A stretch of 64,000 nt of DNA, from the NCBI RefSeq assembly GCF_000182925.2, contig NC_026507.1, forward strand, positions 1,426,001 to 1,490,000, written 5' to 3'. The position numbers were made by a program, and so were the translations under genes. The DNA comes from Neurospora crassa OR74A (taxonomy: Eukaryota > Ascomycota > Sordariomycetes > Sordariales > Sordariaceae). Numbering within the stretch: the first letter of the stretch is position 1; each line of letters opens with the position of its first letter. The notes beneath the pieces were generated by a model. The model worked only from the letters and a program-made list of their open reading frames with translations. It searched no databases and was not told the origin of the DNA. Of this stretch, positions 1 through 12,702 are shown in pieces.

Positions 1-1333
1 TGTCAGCCACTTGATCCAGGTGTAGAAATGCAATCGCTTGAGAGGAAGCCGTACAAGGTTATAGCATACGCACGTTAGGAACAAGAGACAACTAATTAAG
101 GCTAGTTGAAGCCAAGGAACGAAACTCGTTGTATGAACCCAGAGAGTGAGTGTGCGAGAGATATATTAAAGACGAGTGCGTCGAAACCGGGCCACCTAGC
201 ATACCGTATATAGATATGTACGCGGCGGGGTAAAGGTGACAATGAAGACACCTGGATTGTTTGATAGTTCGATAACGTCGAATATCGTCTGGGGAGTCGG
301 CCCAGAAGAGCGGGACCGTGGCCGTGGCCGAGATCCGGCAGTTGGGTGGCCGGGTGTAACGATGCTTTGCCCGAAAACGGAGGCCCGGGGTGACACACCC
401 ACTCAGCCCCACCAGCAAGCCCAAGCCTCGGACGGATTCTCTCTCCCGGTCCGACCCGGGATTTACGGAGGGGGCAACAACGGTACCAGGGGGTCGCACC
501 GACCGTACCGTGCCGTACGGACTGGGTGGACACTCCGGAGGGTGTGCCGATGACCAGTGTTGGATCACCAATCACCAGCGCTGTCCTGTCTTCGGGCAAG
601 TCTTCTTGGCCTGTCCTGTCCTGTCACCTTGCTGGTGGTGGTCCAGGTGCAACAGGGACCGACAAGCATGTGAGTGTTTGACGTGACTGAATAAACGCGC
701 CGTCGCAGCTCTGAGCACGACGGGTTCCCGATTCCAGTCCAGTCCAGCCCAGCCCCGTGTGTGTAGCTGAGTGGTGCGGATGGCGGCGACGGCGGCGGCG
801 AATCTGAGAAGCGATTGGGTTGAATCCCCGTCGTTCTGAAATATTCGGCGTGATGATAGCTTGTGCTCACTGGAAACAAAACAAAAAGAGACCCGAGGTT
901 TGAGAAAGTGGATGGAACTCAGTCGATTCTCGCAATTTGGTTAGTGAAAATGAGGGTGTCCGCTGGCTTAGTCATCATCTGTCTCCTTACTGCCGTATGA
1001 GTATAACACCTTTGAACCTTCTCGAACCTGTCTGCAAGACACTGGATGGGAGAAGGCACTCAATTTGCTCAGTTACTACTGCATACATGGTATGTACGAC
1101 TGGTCGGCAAGATACCGAAACGCACCTCCCCAACCCATCCGCATCGTTGCAAAGACCAAGGTAGGTAGGCACTGCAGTAGGTATCGGTATATAGTACAAT
1201 AAAGGCTATTCTACAACCCGCTCGTATGCTTGTTCCACGCCCTCCAAAAAAAGCAGTTCGAAGGGGCCCAGGTCTGGTTTCTCTCTACCATGATAATACA
1301 ACTTCATCTCTCTTTTTCCACATCCGCTCTTTC
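1..1333. other. No gene recognised (left edge spacer)
   Basis: Open frames here are low in complexity, overlap each other on both strands and show no domain I recognise. The stretch holds short iterated motifs (CCTGTCCTGTC near 603-627) and a GTAGGTAGG patch near 1160. The right end is probably the 3' untranslated region of the minus-strand ribosomal protein gene that follows. Confidence 0.5.
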
Positions 1334-2801
1334 TTATATACGAGCATCACCCCCGAACATCGCCTTGAGCGCATCCTCGCTCAGGAACGTGTCCTTCTCC
1401 TTCTGCTCCTCCACACTGTTGTCCTGTGCCTGTCTTCTCCGAGCGTCGGCCGCTCGCGCCGAAGCCAGCTCAAAGTACCCTTGCACATCGGCAGGCGTCT
1501 TCCATGTGACCACACCGCGCTGCGCCGCTTCGAGTCTGCGCTTCTGGCCACGCTCACCGGCACGACCGAGGACACCGCTGATGAGGGCGGTTGCTCGCAA
1601 ACTGTTTTTGATCAAGCATGACATGTCAGCAACTGAACTGTACATAAAACACCACACCCAGTCACATCTGTAACGCGCATCCAAGAATTTGGGGGGGGGG
1701 GGGGGGGGGGGGTCCTTACCTGTCGTCGTTGGCCGGGATCTGGTACGTAACCCACGACGGGTTCGTGTTGGTATCAATAATACCAATGGTCGGGATCTTG
1801 GCCAAACTGCACTCGTACAACAGCGTCATGTTCTCCTTGGGGTTCAAGCACACGACCAGATCGGGCGCCAGGGGTCTGCGGTCATGCAGATGGTCCTCGA
1901 ACCCAGAGAGCGGGCGATCAAGCTCGTCTACCACGGTCAGCGGGACGCCTCCCAGCAGCTGCTCGCGGTTGGTGATCGTTCCGGGCCTCCACTTGGTGAA
2001 GAGGTGGCAGGCCTTGGCCAGCTCGGCGGCGCGCACAACAATGGGCCGCTGACCCGGGCGAGTGCCGACAAACAGAATCAGGCCGCCGCGGTAAGCAACC
2101 TCCTCGACAACGCGGGCGGCGCGGCGCAGGTGCGTAGCCGTCGTCTCGAGGCTGATGATGTGGATACCCTGGCGCACACCATAGATGTAGCGCGCGTTGG
2201 CAGGGTTCCAAAGGGAAGTGTTGTGACCCATGTGAGCCTGGGCGGCCATGAGGTCCTCGAGCGATGCGTCCGAGGGGGGGTTGCGAAGGTACTGCTCGGG
2301 GATGTAGCGGACCTCGACGCCCGCGCCGAGCTTCTGGGTTTGCGCCTTGGTCTGCTTGAAGAGCTTGAAGTTTCCGGGAATAGCCTCGATCTGCTGCTTG
2401 AGCTTAAGCGCCTCCTCGTCGACGAGGCTTGGGTCCCATGTCGTGACGGTCTCGGTAGCAGTAGCGGAGGGTGCGGACCAGGCCTCGGCGGCCGGGGAAG
2501 CGGCGAACTCGGGAGTGTGCTTCTCGATGCTCTCGGCGTAAAACTCGGCCTGCTCCTCGAGAGTGGGCTCAGCAAAGGCTGTTTTGGCAGCCTGCTTCTT
2601 GGAGTTCGTCGGCGGCGGCGGCGGCGCAGTGAAGTTGTCCTGGGAGAGGAATCGCGACTGGGCCGGGAAAGAGGCCCGCGAAAGAGGAGTGGCCAGGGCC
2701 CGTCGGCCTGCAGCGAGAACGTCAGCTTGCAATCATTTGGCTGGTACGAAGGGGAAAACGGAGCACTCACCTAGCCGCGCGCCGATATTCCGAACAATCA
2801 T
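1334..2801 (-). CDS. mrp4: Mitochondrial small-subunit ribosomal protein uS2m (Mrp4-like)
   Basis: This is a bacterial-S2-family protein of the mitochondrial small ribosomal subunit. Exons are 2801-2771, 2707-1720 and 1601-1334, giving 428 aa. The introns are 63 and 118 nt with GTGAGT and GTAAGG donors and CAG ends. The first exon encodes only MIVRNIGARL. The joined N-terminus is Arg/Ala/Ser-rich with almost no acidic residues (IGARLGRRALATPLSR), as expected of a mitochondrial presequence. The S2 core follows a Pro-rich linker and shows the motifs MGHNTSLWNPANARYIYG, ILFVGTRPGQRPIV and LVVCLNPKENMTLL, then IPTIGIIDTNTNPSWVTYQIP and NDDSLRATALI across the second intron. A charged C-terminal extension of about 75 residues is longer than in bacterial S2, as is usual for fungal versions. 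The second intron carries a 22-nt C run (coding strand) starting 8 nt after the donor. Confidence 0.93.
1691..1712. repeat. G22 homopolymer in mrp4 intron 2
   Basis: Twenty-two consecutive G on the plus strand, so C22 on the coding strand of the host gene, placed just inside the 5' end of the intron. Similar runs of the same length occur in two other introns of this window. Confidence 0.95.
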
Positions 2802-3563
2802 GGTGGAAATGCTGGGGTCGGACACATCGTCGTCGGGAAGACGTTGTAAATCGGCCGCTCAACTTTTCTGGACGGTACACGGCCGACGGTGGCCCGTGCG
2901 CCGATTCACTTTCGGCATCACACCCGCCCGCCAGGCGTGGATCACTGCACCAATGCGGGCGGGCACTGGAGGTGTAGCGCAGCGCGGCCTCCTTCAGGCA
3001 CTGGAACGGCCCCACCACGGGAATTCTGGGGTCAGGAAATGGCCGAGCCGGTCTGCAGCATAATCATGGAAGAGAGCAGGGGAATTAAACAAAAGAAATA
3101 CGTATCTAACAAGAACGCCATAATTCCGCTGGCCGAAATCTTGATCTCAAGGTTCTCAATGTCAATGTGTAGTCTGTAGTAGGTAATAATGTAGCTCATA
3201 ATCAGAGGCTTTGCGTACATGAGTTTCCTTCCTCGGTAACGAAGTAACCTATACCAATCCGGCCAAATCCCCCCCTCTCCCTCTCAGGGTCCCGTTCCCG
3301 ACACTCCCCTCCTGCATTCCGTCATGCGACTACCTTTCAAAAACTGGCGAATGAGAAGAAAATTGCTGGATTGGGCAATCCATTATCAACAATTTCTCGA
3401 GCCCAACAACAGCAACAACACCTATCAACACACTGCATCGATCATCATCAAAACCATAAGGCTCCCTGCTTCGTCTTCATCTTCTCTAAACTGACCATCT
3501 CAACCAAGAATCCGAAGAAAATAACAAAAATAAATAAAAATAAAAAGGTGTAAATTCTTATGC
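2802..3563. other. Spacer: mrp4 promoter and 3' region of the CBS/PB1 gene
   Basis: No gene recognised. The left part must hold the mrp4 promoter and 5' UTR. The right part is A/T-rich, with an A-rich run just beyond the CBS/PB1 stop that could serve its 3' end formation. Confidence 0.5.
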
Positions 3564-5734
3564 TTAACGGCTGCTGGTCAATCTCGAAATGGTAAACACA
3601 CTAACAATCACCACGGCCAGGGTGACAATAGCACCCGGAAGCAACAGCTCGTTGGGGACACCAGCAATGACCTGGGGCGCCTCTTGTGGCTGGGACATTG
3701 TGCGCGTGCGCGTAGGGCGGCGATGGACGGGCTCTTCCTCCTCACTAACCTCCTCGGATTCCTCCTCGACCTTCTTTCTCCGCTCACGAACCACCGACGA
3801 AGCAGGAGGGGTGGCAGGGATCGTCTCAATCACCGGTGCAGGCGTAGGAGCGTGCGAAATAGCAGGCTCTGAGGGGTCGTGCACGAACAGGTCGACCTTC
3901 TCACGGAGGCCGTGACGCGCAAGCAGGATGGCTTCGAGCAGATCCTGATCCGTGGTGATGGAAACCGAGTCGCCTTCGTCGTCAAGATAGCTAAGCGCAA
4001 ATCCGCCCGAAAGTCGGCCGTTCTCGACCTCAGGGGTACCGCCAATAGCGTCCACCTCAGCACCAAGCTTGGCAGCGACAGCAGCGACAAACTCGGCCAT
4101 GCCGTGGGAGGCTGTCACCTGCAGACGGTGGACACGGCCGCTGGGCGCCTTGAACTTGAAGGGGAAGGGGATATCGGCCGGGTTGACCTCCTGGATGCCA
4201 CCGAGCTGGCTGTGGGAAGGCGACTCGATGCCCGCATGGCTCGCAGAATCACCAGGCGCCACGCTGTCGACGATGCGCTCGCTGCGAGCGATGTCGGGCG
4301 ACATGAGCGATCTAGGCCCATGGTGGGTGTGGTGGAGCGAGCCATCGCCCGATACCATGGACTCGGTTTCGTGGTCCAGAGAAAGCCAGAACTTGTTCCA
4401 GGCGGGACCCTCGTTGTCGGTACCGCTGCCCATCGTGTTAATCTGTTCGAGGGTGGCGTAAGTGAGCTTGAGGACATCGACCATGCCGACAATCTCGCCA
4501 GCATCGTTCATCACCGGCAGGTTGAGGTAGTGGCCATCGTGCATCTTCCTCAGCGCAGCCTGGATGGTCATGTCCATGGGCGCAAAGTCGGGATGGGGGG
4601 TCATGACGCGGACCACGCTGCAGGTGGCAGGGTCAAGACCGGGGGCAATCACACGGAGGACGACGTCCTTGCTGGTGAAGATACCCGTAATTGCTCCCTG
4701 ATCCTGGACCAAGACCGCCGTGGTGTGGTTCTCCTTCATCAGCTGGGCCGCCTCTTTGACCGAGGTCCGGACGCTGACCGTGGTTGGGGGAATGCCGTTC
4801 AAGACAGACTCCAGGGTCGGGCCCGACATCTTGGATCGCAGGGCCTCCACGTATTGGATGATCTGCTGGGGCTGACTGGTACCAAGCTCTGACTGAACAC
4901 CCTCAAGCGCATCATACAACCGCCTGGACGAGGCATAGGCGCGCTCCAGCTTTTCCATCGCGTCGTAGAAGCACTTTGTGATATCGAGAATGCCCGATAT
5001 GTCCTGGTTCTCGTCCATGACGGGCAGATGGCGGAAGCCCTTGCGCACCATGAGATCAAGGGCGTCGGTGGCGCTGGTGTCGGTCCTAGCGCACAGCGGG
5101 TTCTTGGTCATGATCTCGGCAATGGTGACCGTGTTGGCCTTGAGTCCGCCGCCGACGACGCGGAAGGCCAAGTCCTTGGCTGTGAAGATACCGGCAATCC
5201 TCTCATCGTCGTCGGTGACAAGAACACAGTCCTCGCGCTTGGCGGCCATCAACTGAGCGGCTTCGGAAACGGTGGTCGCGGCCTTGATCTGGAGGGCGGG
5301 GCTCGGCTTGAGGGCGAGGACGGTTCCGGGAGGGGCTTTGCGGGTATGACGGGCTCGGCTGGTAAGGTGCTTCTTCTTGGAGAGATCGCTCTCCATCTTG
5401 CGGCGGATGGCCTGGCAACGGCGGGGTTAGACGCCATCTTCAACCTCATCAGGGCATGGTAGGAGGGGGGGGGGGGGGGGGGGGGGCAAGCGGCGGTGAC
5501 AAGTTCGGGATCACGCACCTCATCTCTCTTGGACTGCTTTTGCCTGCTCACGCTGACAGAGGCAGAGCCGACCTCACTCCCGGTGGCGGCATGTTGGGTT
5601 TCGAGGACGGGGCGGGGGATGGCCGAGCCGGCGTGGTTCTGGCCGTAGGGCGTCGCGCTGCGATTCTGTGGCTGGGCGATGCTGCCACCAGCACGGCTGG
5701 GGCCGCGAGCGGTGGAACCTGGGTGTGTCGACAT
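3564..5734 (-). CDS. Four-CBS plus PB1 domain, tail-anchored protein (Mug70-like)
   Basis: Exons 5734-5519 and 5411-3564 join in frame (KRDE|AIRRKMESD) to 687 aa. A Ser/Gly-rich N-terminus of about 75 residues is followed by two Bateman modules at roughly residues 107-227 and 282-397. They contain the repeated signatures AGIFTAKDLAFRV, FRHLPVMDENQDISGILDI and TGIFTSKDVVLRV, NLPVMNDAGEIVGMVDV. A PB1 domain lies near 492-587 (FKFKAPSGRVHRLQV, LSYLDDEGDSVSITTDQDL). A Glu-rich stretch precedes a final hydrophobic helix, LLLPGAIVTLAVVIVSVFTI, ending in RLTSSR, which looks like a C-terminal membrane tail anchor. CBS pairs usually bind adenine nucleotides and PB1 domains mediate protein pairing; the ligand and partner here are unknown. 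The order CBS-CBS-PB1 matches fission yeast Mug70 and relatives. The 107-nt intron contains a C22 run on the coding strand. Confidence 0.9.
5465..5486. repeat. G22 homopolymer in the CBS/PB1 gene intron
   Basis: Twenty-two G on the plus strand (C22 on the coding strand), about 32 nt downstream of the intron donor. Same length and same coding-strand polarity as the run in mrp4. Confidence 0.95.
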
Positions 5735-8037
5735 GATAAGGGATGCTCGACGGCCAAGGAAGCGAATGCGGGTGCGATACTGTTTCTATTGTCTTTTCTC
5801 CCCTACGCACAAGTGGACAAGCGGCGGAAATTGGTCGTCGGTGTTGGTGCGGTGCTCGACTTTGCGCGAGTGAGAGTGACGATTTTTCGTGGTCCCTGAA
5901 CCCGAACCGATTTGCGACGACCAGAAAAGGCCGAGCTAGGCGCCAACCAATAAGGTGATCAGATGACTTGAAGCGGAATTGCACCTTGTCAGTCGCCAGT
6001 CGCAAAAGTCAAAGCCCGAGTCTGGGGGAGTCGTCAGTTTCAATGGGTCACCTCACGAGGAACGACGACGGGAACTGCAGTACAATGTAGTAGTGTAGGT
6101 AGTGTACTGACGACCTGAGGGAAACACGGGTCGAATGAAATGCGCGCAAATGTCAGTTGAGTTCCTCCTTCACATATTTTGTACCGACGTCTCCCGTCGT
6201 TACCGCCCGCGCGCGCGGCATCGCATGGCACCGCACCGCACCGACCGCAATGATTTTCCCCTTGTTTGTTAGTGGTCGCACTAGGCACCCTCGCACCGCA
6301 CCGCAATATAGAAAGCACGGACCATCAATGTCACCCACAGTTTCCTTGGAGGATGGAACCGCCCGGCCTGGAAGTGTTGTTTGGATTTTGAGCGTGTGAT
6401 TACCCCACCATGCCGGTTTTCCTCGGCGATGGCGGGGCCTGTGTTTTTTTTTTGCCTGTCTGCACTTGAACAGCAGCTGTCAAATATCTCTCTCGTCTCT
6501 CTCCTGTTTATACGAGATGGTCATGTTACTGGCAAAATGACGATATTTCCCCTGCAGTGAGCACATGCCCATTGACCAGCCAATGGCGAAAGAGTTGGTG
6601 CAAGTTGGGTGCTGCGAGTTGTGAAGCATTTCCGGGAGCTCTCTGTAACCGTGACGGCGAATCCATGGCAGGTCTTTCTCATCTTTAATGTTGTCGTGAT
6701 GCTCGACTTCAACTTGGTTAAAACCTTTGCAAAGCAACGACGGACAACTTTTTGGAAGGGAAAGAAAGGGGCCGCTCGCTCATTGATAAGACAATAAATG
6801 GACATGGGCAATTGCGGGTACCGAAGAACGGTGAGCTGCTATTTATATCTCGTCAAAGACATGCTCATCTGCGATCAACCCCCCAGCCTCCTGGCATTTC
6901 ACATGTGGAAGTGCCGGCCATACCGTAGGTGAAGAGGTGAGGAGATTCGTTCCGTCCGTCGAGTTCAGACAGCCATTTCACTACAATCATGAGAGCGGGG
7001 GTTTGAGCTCACCTCTGATCATGACTGAAGATAAGCATATAGGTAGTGATGAAATCAATGACTTGAAATCATCATGATCGACCAGAAGAATAGTCTACTG
7101 GTCATCACTTGCTGTTGGTTGAGGTTTTGTGTTATTTGGTCCCGATTACCCGGGCCATGGCCACCCCACACTTCCTTTGGTGTTGAGGAATCTTCCACGG
7201 CGGGTGCCACGACAATGACCATCTGATTGATTGATATTCACATGCCGCCAATACGAGAGAACAGCATCGAAACATGACACGATCTCTCTTGAATCTCCAG
7301 TCTTTACACCGCTTACCCTACCCATTCGTTCTCGATGCCACCTCAGTCAGCCCTGTAGCTATCTAGTCCGCGTCCCGTTGTCGGCTCTGAATCAGGCGAC
7401 GGCGGTACATACTGCAAAGATGCCGTCTCCCAACTACCTACACCTTTGACTCCTCACAGCGGACAAGTCTGCGCGTAATATACCTTGCGTTGGACTGGCA
7501 TGCCCGTACTTTGGATGCGCGCAGACATCTCGGCAACATGCAGCAGCAAGAGGCAATGTATGTAATACATCAAACCAACCGCTCGTCGCAACAGGCGCGG
7601 TGATCCTCGATCCGCGATCCTCTTCGATCACCGATCCTCGATGCTCATCCTCGTGGTGATATTCTCAACTGCGTCGCCATTTATCGTGGTGATGTTTTTT
7701 TTGCCAGACCGTCGTTTGCAATCGCATCGCTGGCCCAAACATCCCTGACTCGCGCGTGACGGACGATTCAAAGAAGGACGGGAAAGCCACTGGAGGGTAG
7801 AAGCTACCTGTACACTAGGACTGCGGACTGCGATGCGACCTAGTTCTAGACGTTGAGGCTAAAAACGCCCAGACGGGGGCACCTGGAAATACCTGCCAAG
7901 TGTCTAAAGTCCTCAAGAGCTTTTCCAATGCTTAGTTGGAGGTGACCAACCGCAACAAATTGTGCGTCTGGCAATGACGTCGATCAACCCAGTTGCGACC
8001 AGCAGCCGCTAATCCCGCGCAGGAGACAGGCGACCCC
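5735..8037. other. Gene-free spacer left of the transposon block
   Basis: About 2.3 kb of normal base composition. The right-to-left part next to the CBS/PB1 start is its presumed promoter. Short GC-rich iterations occur (CGCACCGCACCGC near 6225-6305), but no protein, tRNA or rRNA gene could be recognised on either strand. Confidence 0.55.
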
Positions 8038-8074
8038 ATCCCTTTAACGGTGAAAATTCAACATTTTAGCGCGG
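8038..8074 (+). repeat. Left terminal inverted repeat
   Basis: Begins ATCCCTTTAACGGTGAAAAT and ends TTTTAGCGCGG. It matches the reverse complement of the right repeat at 35 of 37 positions; the two differences are adjacent, at repeat positions 22-23. Confidence 0.9.
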
Positions 8075-8329
8075 CAGGGGGCTCCAGCCAATCGCTTCCC
8101 CCCCATTCCTAGTGTGTAACATCTGTGCCCATGCAGATACCTCGATTTCACCAGCTTTTGCAGCACTTTTGTCATTGCACTAGATGTAGAGAGCGGTTAC
8201 TACAAGGACAACCAATTAATTCAAACCAAAATAAAGCTATCTCCACATCGCTAACGTATATAGGCTACCCAATAGCACTCCCACTTACAAATCGCTATAT
8301 TACATATAATACACCCCAATAGAGTCTAG

Positions 8330-8377
8330 GTTCTTGTACTCTTTATTATATAATGATTTGGGGTGGTGTACAAGAAC
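8330..8377. repeat. Perfect 10-bp inverted repeat with 28-nt loop
   Basis: GTTCTTGTAC at 8330-8339 is answered by GTACAAGAAC at 8368-8377. It sits where composition changes from moderate to extreme A/T, close to the expected left junction of the nested element. Confidence 0.7.
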
Positions 8378-8967
8378 ATATACATTGATTTTCTACGGTG
8401 ATTTTTTCTTTTTTTCGAATTTTCAGTAAGAATACTAGATCAGAAGACGCACTTTCTAAATTGAACAAATCTAAATAGTTAGCATGGACGAAAGATAAAG
8501 AATAAAGGGCTAACCTAATAAAATAATAGACTAAAAGAAATAGAAAAATAGGGATAATAAAAGGAAAAAAGAGAAAAAAAGAAGGATAAAATATTAAACT
8601 TTAGAAGACAAGATAACAGATTATTACAATATTCAATTCATCGCTATACTAAATAATTAGTCTTTTAATTTTAATTCTTAATAGAAAAAAAATAATTTAC
8701 TTTTAGTAATTTTTAATTATCTACCTCTATTTACCTATTGTATTAAATAATTATTTATCCCTCTCAAGGGAATATCTACTCGTTTCTCTATTTGCCTCTA
8801 GAAAGAGGATACTAAAAAATTTGATAGTTATCCTTACTTTCTACCGAAAATTGAATATTAAACCATACAATAAAATATATAATATTAATAAACCGTATTT
8901 AACTTAATACCTCCCATTCCGACTTTCCGAGAAAGGTTTAGAAATTATTTACTACTTAACTCTATTT

Positions 8968-9050
8968 AATTAAATATTTAAGAACTACAGTCCTTATAAT
9001 AATTATAGTAATATTAGTATTATTATTATAGTCTTCTTACTATTTTAAAT
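8968..9050 (+). repeat. Left copy of an ~82-nt repeat, heavily mutated
   Basis: This segment (core AAGAACTACAGTCC) aligns colinearly with 16455-16536. In the aligned part nearly all differences are A where the other copy has G or T where it has C, which is the RIP pattern. It could be the end of a 5' LTR: the less mutated copy ends CATTTCA, here TATTTTA. Confidence 0.6.
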
Positions 9051-10979
9051 TAGTAATAAGGACGAAATAAGTATTAAACCCTACATTAAATTAATTAAAA
9101 CGAATATAGGAACTTTATAACTTCCTACCCTCGTTAAAATTTGCCCGATAATTGCTAGCGAAACTTAATTAATCGTTATAGAAAAAATTTAAATAGCCTT
9201 ATTTTAAAAAGGCGTAAAGATTTTTAGTACCGGATATTCACTATAGTCTAGGGCCTTCAATAATATTTAATATATAGCTATATTAGTAGTTATACTAAGA
9301 TTACTAATAATATAATTAATTAGTAATTATCTAATTGCTATTCGGATATAATATTAAAGTACGGATAATAGAATAAATAATTAATAAGAAAGATATACGA
9401 ACGAATATCCGAACGACAATAATTAAATATAAGTAAATATAAATAAAAAATAAGTTGTTAGATAGTAGCAATTCGACTATATAACTTAATAAATAAATAA
9501 ATATCCGATTAATAATATTTAAATAAAAGTAAAAATAGAATAAACAATTAATAAATTATTTAAATAGTAATTTAATTGAAAAACTATTCGAGAACAATAA
9601 ATAACAAAAGAATCCGCTAATAAACTAAAGCAAGTATCAACCTTAGGCCTTTAGGGACTAATATCCTTAAGTCTATAATATATAGCCCCTACCTAAGCGT
9701 AGAAAGATTAGATAGTACTTAGACCTTTTTTCTTCGAAAATTTATAATTAGTCCCTAGAGGGAAGGGTACCAATTATTACCTCCAAATTCTTCCTTCGCG
9801 TAATATACCGGTAATAATTATAAATAGACTTTAAGGATCGTAATTATTACTATTATTACGTTTTAAGAATTAAGAGGAGGTAATTAATTATTATAAGTCC
9901 TTATTAGAGGGGCTTTAATAATAATATTATTAATATAAATAAGAATTACTACTCTTAAATACTAATAATAAAAGTAAAAAGGAAGAAAAGATGGAAAATA
10001 AAAACCGAAGAAATTCCTTTTACTTAAGAAAAGAAAGAGGAAAGGAATATTGAAAGAATAAGAAGAGAAGAAAACCGGATAGCGATTTTTAATTAGAAAG
10101 GGTATAATAATACTTAATTAGTAAGAAAGTAATTAAAAAGAAATTAAAAACCTTTAAATCCAAAAGAAAAGGAGAATAAAAAACAAATTAAATAATATAT
10201 AAATAGAATAGACAATACTAATAGGATTTAAAATAATAGGAATATTTTTATAATTTTAGCTTTATAGACCAATTAGAAAGTATTAAATTAGCCTCCTATA
10301 TTAGTACTAGAGCTATTCTTATTATCCCTTCTAAATCCTACTCTTCCTTCTTTTACCCCTACATTAGAAATTACCTTTTTCCTATTTCTATAATTTAATT
10401 AATTTCTAACCCCTTCGCTAATCTTATTAAAACTCCTATTACTAATCCTTTTTAAAAACCCTTTTACAAGCCTAAATAGGGATAACCACTATTAAATCCC
10501 CAGCTATTACTATAATAGCGAATACAACTAACTTACTATAGAAAACCTGCTAGTACATCTACCCGGCCTTATTTATACCTTATATTTATATACCTTATTT
10601 ACTTCTTTACCTAATCTTCGAACTTAACCTCCACTTTCTTATATTACTCTTTTACAATTTATTTAATTACCTTTAGGACTTTATTATACTAAATTAGAAA
10701 TTAATTATTCCTAAGGCCTTAAATTTAAATAGTATCCTCCGACCTACTAAGATCCTTATCCTATTACCCTTACTTCTACCCCTTCTAATTATTATAAATA
10801 TCCTTCTTTAAGATTATTAGGATTAAATATTATAATATTTAAATAATCCAATTAATCGTAGGAACCTAAATATAAAGTATAGCAAATATTAAGTAATAAC
10901 CCTTTAAATAACAACCTATTTAAAGGTCTATCTAATATATACCTAGCATAAATATTAATAGGTAAAATTCTTATAGCTT

Positions 10980-12080
10980 CCTTCGTAAAAAATTATACGC
11001 TTAAAATCAAATTTAAAGGGAAAAATATTATTATATACTTAAAAGAGTTCAATAATAGGGTTTAAAGTTATTACTTTTCTAATAAAATTAAACTAAATAT
11101 TTAGTACTAGTAATATACTTTAGACGCCCGAAAAATTTGTAGAGAAATAGCAAAAGATACTATTATTAAGGGTATTTAGATATAGAAAAAATTCTATTAT
11201 TATTTTAAATAAGAATTCTTAGCGCTGGACTCTAATTAGACAGATAGTAAAGCTACTATATTAAAAGTCTTCTATAGTAGATTAATTCCTTATAATAGAG
11301 AAAAGATTATTAAGGTTATACTTAAATATTCGGTACTTCTAATAAAATAATTAAAGAAAAAGAAGGATTTTATTTAATTTATAACTATATATAACTTCTA
11401 TAAGAAGTTTGCTAAGAAAATTAGAAGAATAATTATAACGACTATAGGCCTAAAAGAAAAAGTCTATTAAATAATTTAGTTATAGTTTTATATTAATATA
11501 ATTAAAACTATTTATAAGTACTTCAATTTCGAAGATAGTACTAGCTTTAATAATAAGGAGAATAATTTATTAAACGATAGTTTCAGCGGGGTTTAAATTA
11601 AAAAGAAAATATTAGTAATTATTAATAAGAAAAGTAATTTAATTAAATTAAATAGCAATTCCAATTAGCCTTCTTATAAGAAAATTCCTTTAGTAGCCTA
11701 AACTACTACTTCAATACCTACTACATCCTATTTAGCCGAAAAATCGGATATCGAAAAGATAATTAAAGAATTTAACTAAATAAGGATCTTATAATCCTAA
11801 TTTAACAAAAAACTAACAAAGAAACAGAAGGAGGAAATTCAAATTAATTACTTATTAATAATTAATTAGAATAATATTATTAGTAACAGGGGCGGTTATA
11901 TAAGCGGCTCTTCTACAAGAAATAAAAGTAGAAGAAGAGGCAGTAGAGGAAGTAATTAAAACTATAGAAATTCTTATTAAATCTATTACTATTAATATAA
12001 TAGTAATTACTACTAGAATTAATATTAGGAAATAGTAAATAATGTCTAGAAGGGTAAACTAGTAGTTTTCCAACCTCAGG
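10980..12080 (+). pseudogene. RIP-inactivated gag-like reading frame of the nested retroelement
   Basis: From about 10998 a single plus-strand frame stays readable for several hundred bases if its TAA and TAG stops are treated as mutated Gln or Trp codons; no TGA occurs over the best part (10998-11400). Readable segments include YLKEFNNRV, YTLDARKICREIAKD and ALDSN, followed by a Ser/Arg/Gly-rich stretch near 11900-11980 (SGSSTRNKSRRRGSRGSN). Length, order and composition suggest a gag polyprotein of an LTR retroelement. I could not identify reverse transcriptase or integrase motifs with certainty further right, where three N gaps interrupt the sequence. The family assignment is tentative. 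Confidence 0.35.
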
Positions 12081-12602
12081 ATCTTACATTAAGCTTATAA
12101 ATAATAATCGCTATTAGAATTAAAGAAGACTATAATAACTTTATTCCTAATAAAACTTTAACTTTAACCGTTAAAGATAAAAAATTAAGACTTCTAACAT
12201 AGTCCTAGATAGTTATTTATAGGACGTTTCTTAAATATAAAATTATTTTCGACCGTTAGGAAAAGAATATTTAGATATTAAAGAAGAAATGCTATTTCGA
12301 ACCCGAATTCTCCTTACTGCCTAGTAACGCCCGTAGTAAATAACAATAACAAAATAGTAGTTCAAATACCTCTATAAATATAATAGGCACTAATTTATTA
12401 AAGTACTACTATATAACTAACAAATTAAACATTACTTAAGAGGTATACCAGAAATCTTCTACTAAATATAAAGTTATTACAATTCATTAAACGCTAATAA
12501 AATACCCCTAGAACTTCAATAATTATTTTATTAGCTAGTTATATATAATTAAAGAATATTTAATCCTATTACTATTCTAAAAATAAGTACCTTAAGGCTT
12601 AA

Positions 12603-12702
12603 NNNNNNNNNNNNNNNNNNNNNNNNNNNNNNNNNNNNNNNNNNNNNNNNNNNNNNNNNNNNNNNNNNNNNNNNNNNNNNNNNNNNNNNNNNNNNNNNNN
12701 NN
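12603..12702. other. Assembly gap (100 N)
   Basis: A run of exactly 100 N, a conventional unknown-size gap, within the AT-rich element. Confidence 0.99.

Noticed and set aside
102-599. Minus-strand open frame of 165 codons with an overlapping plus-strand frame
   Set aside because: Several mutually overlapping frames of similar length, odd composition and no recognisable motif; likely chance in GC-rich DNA.
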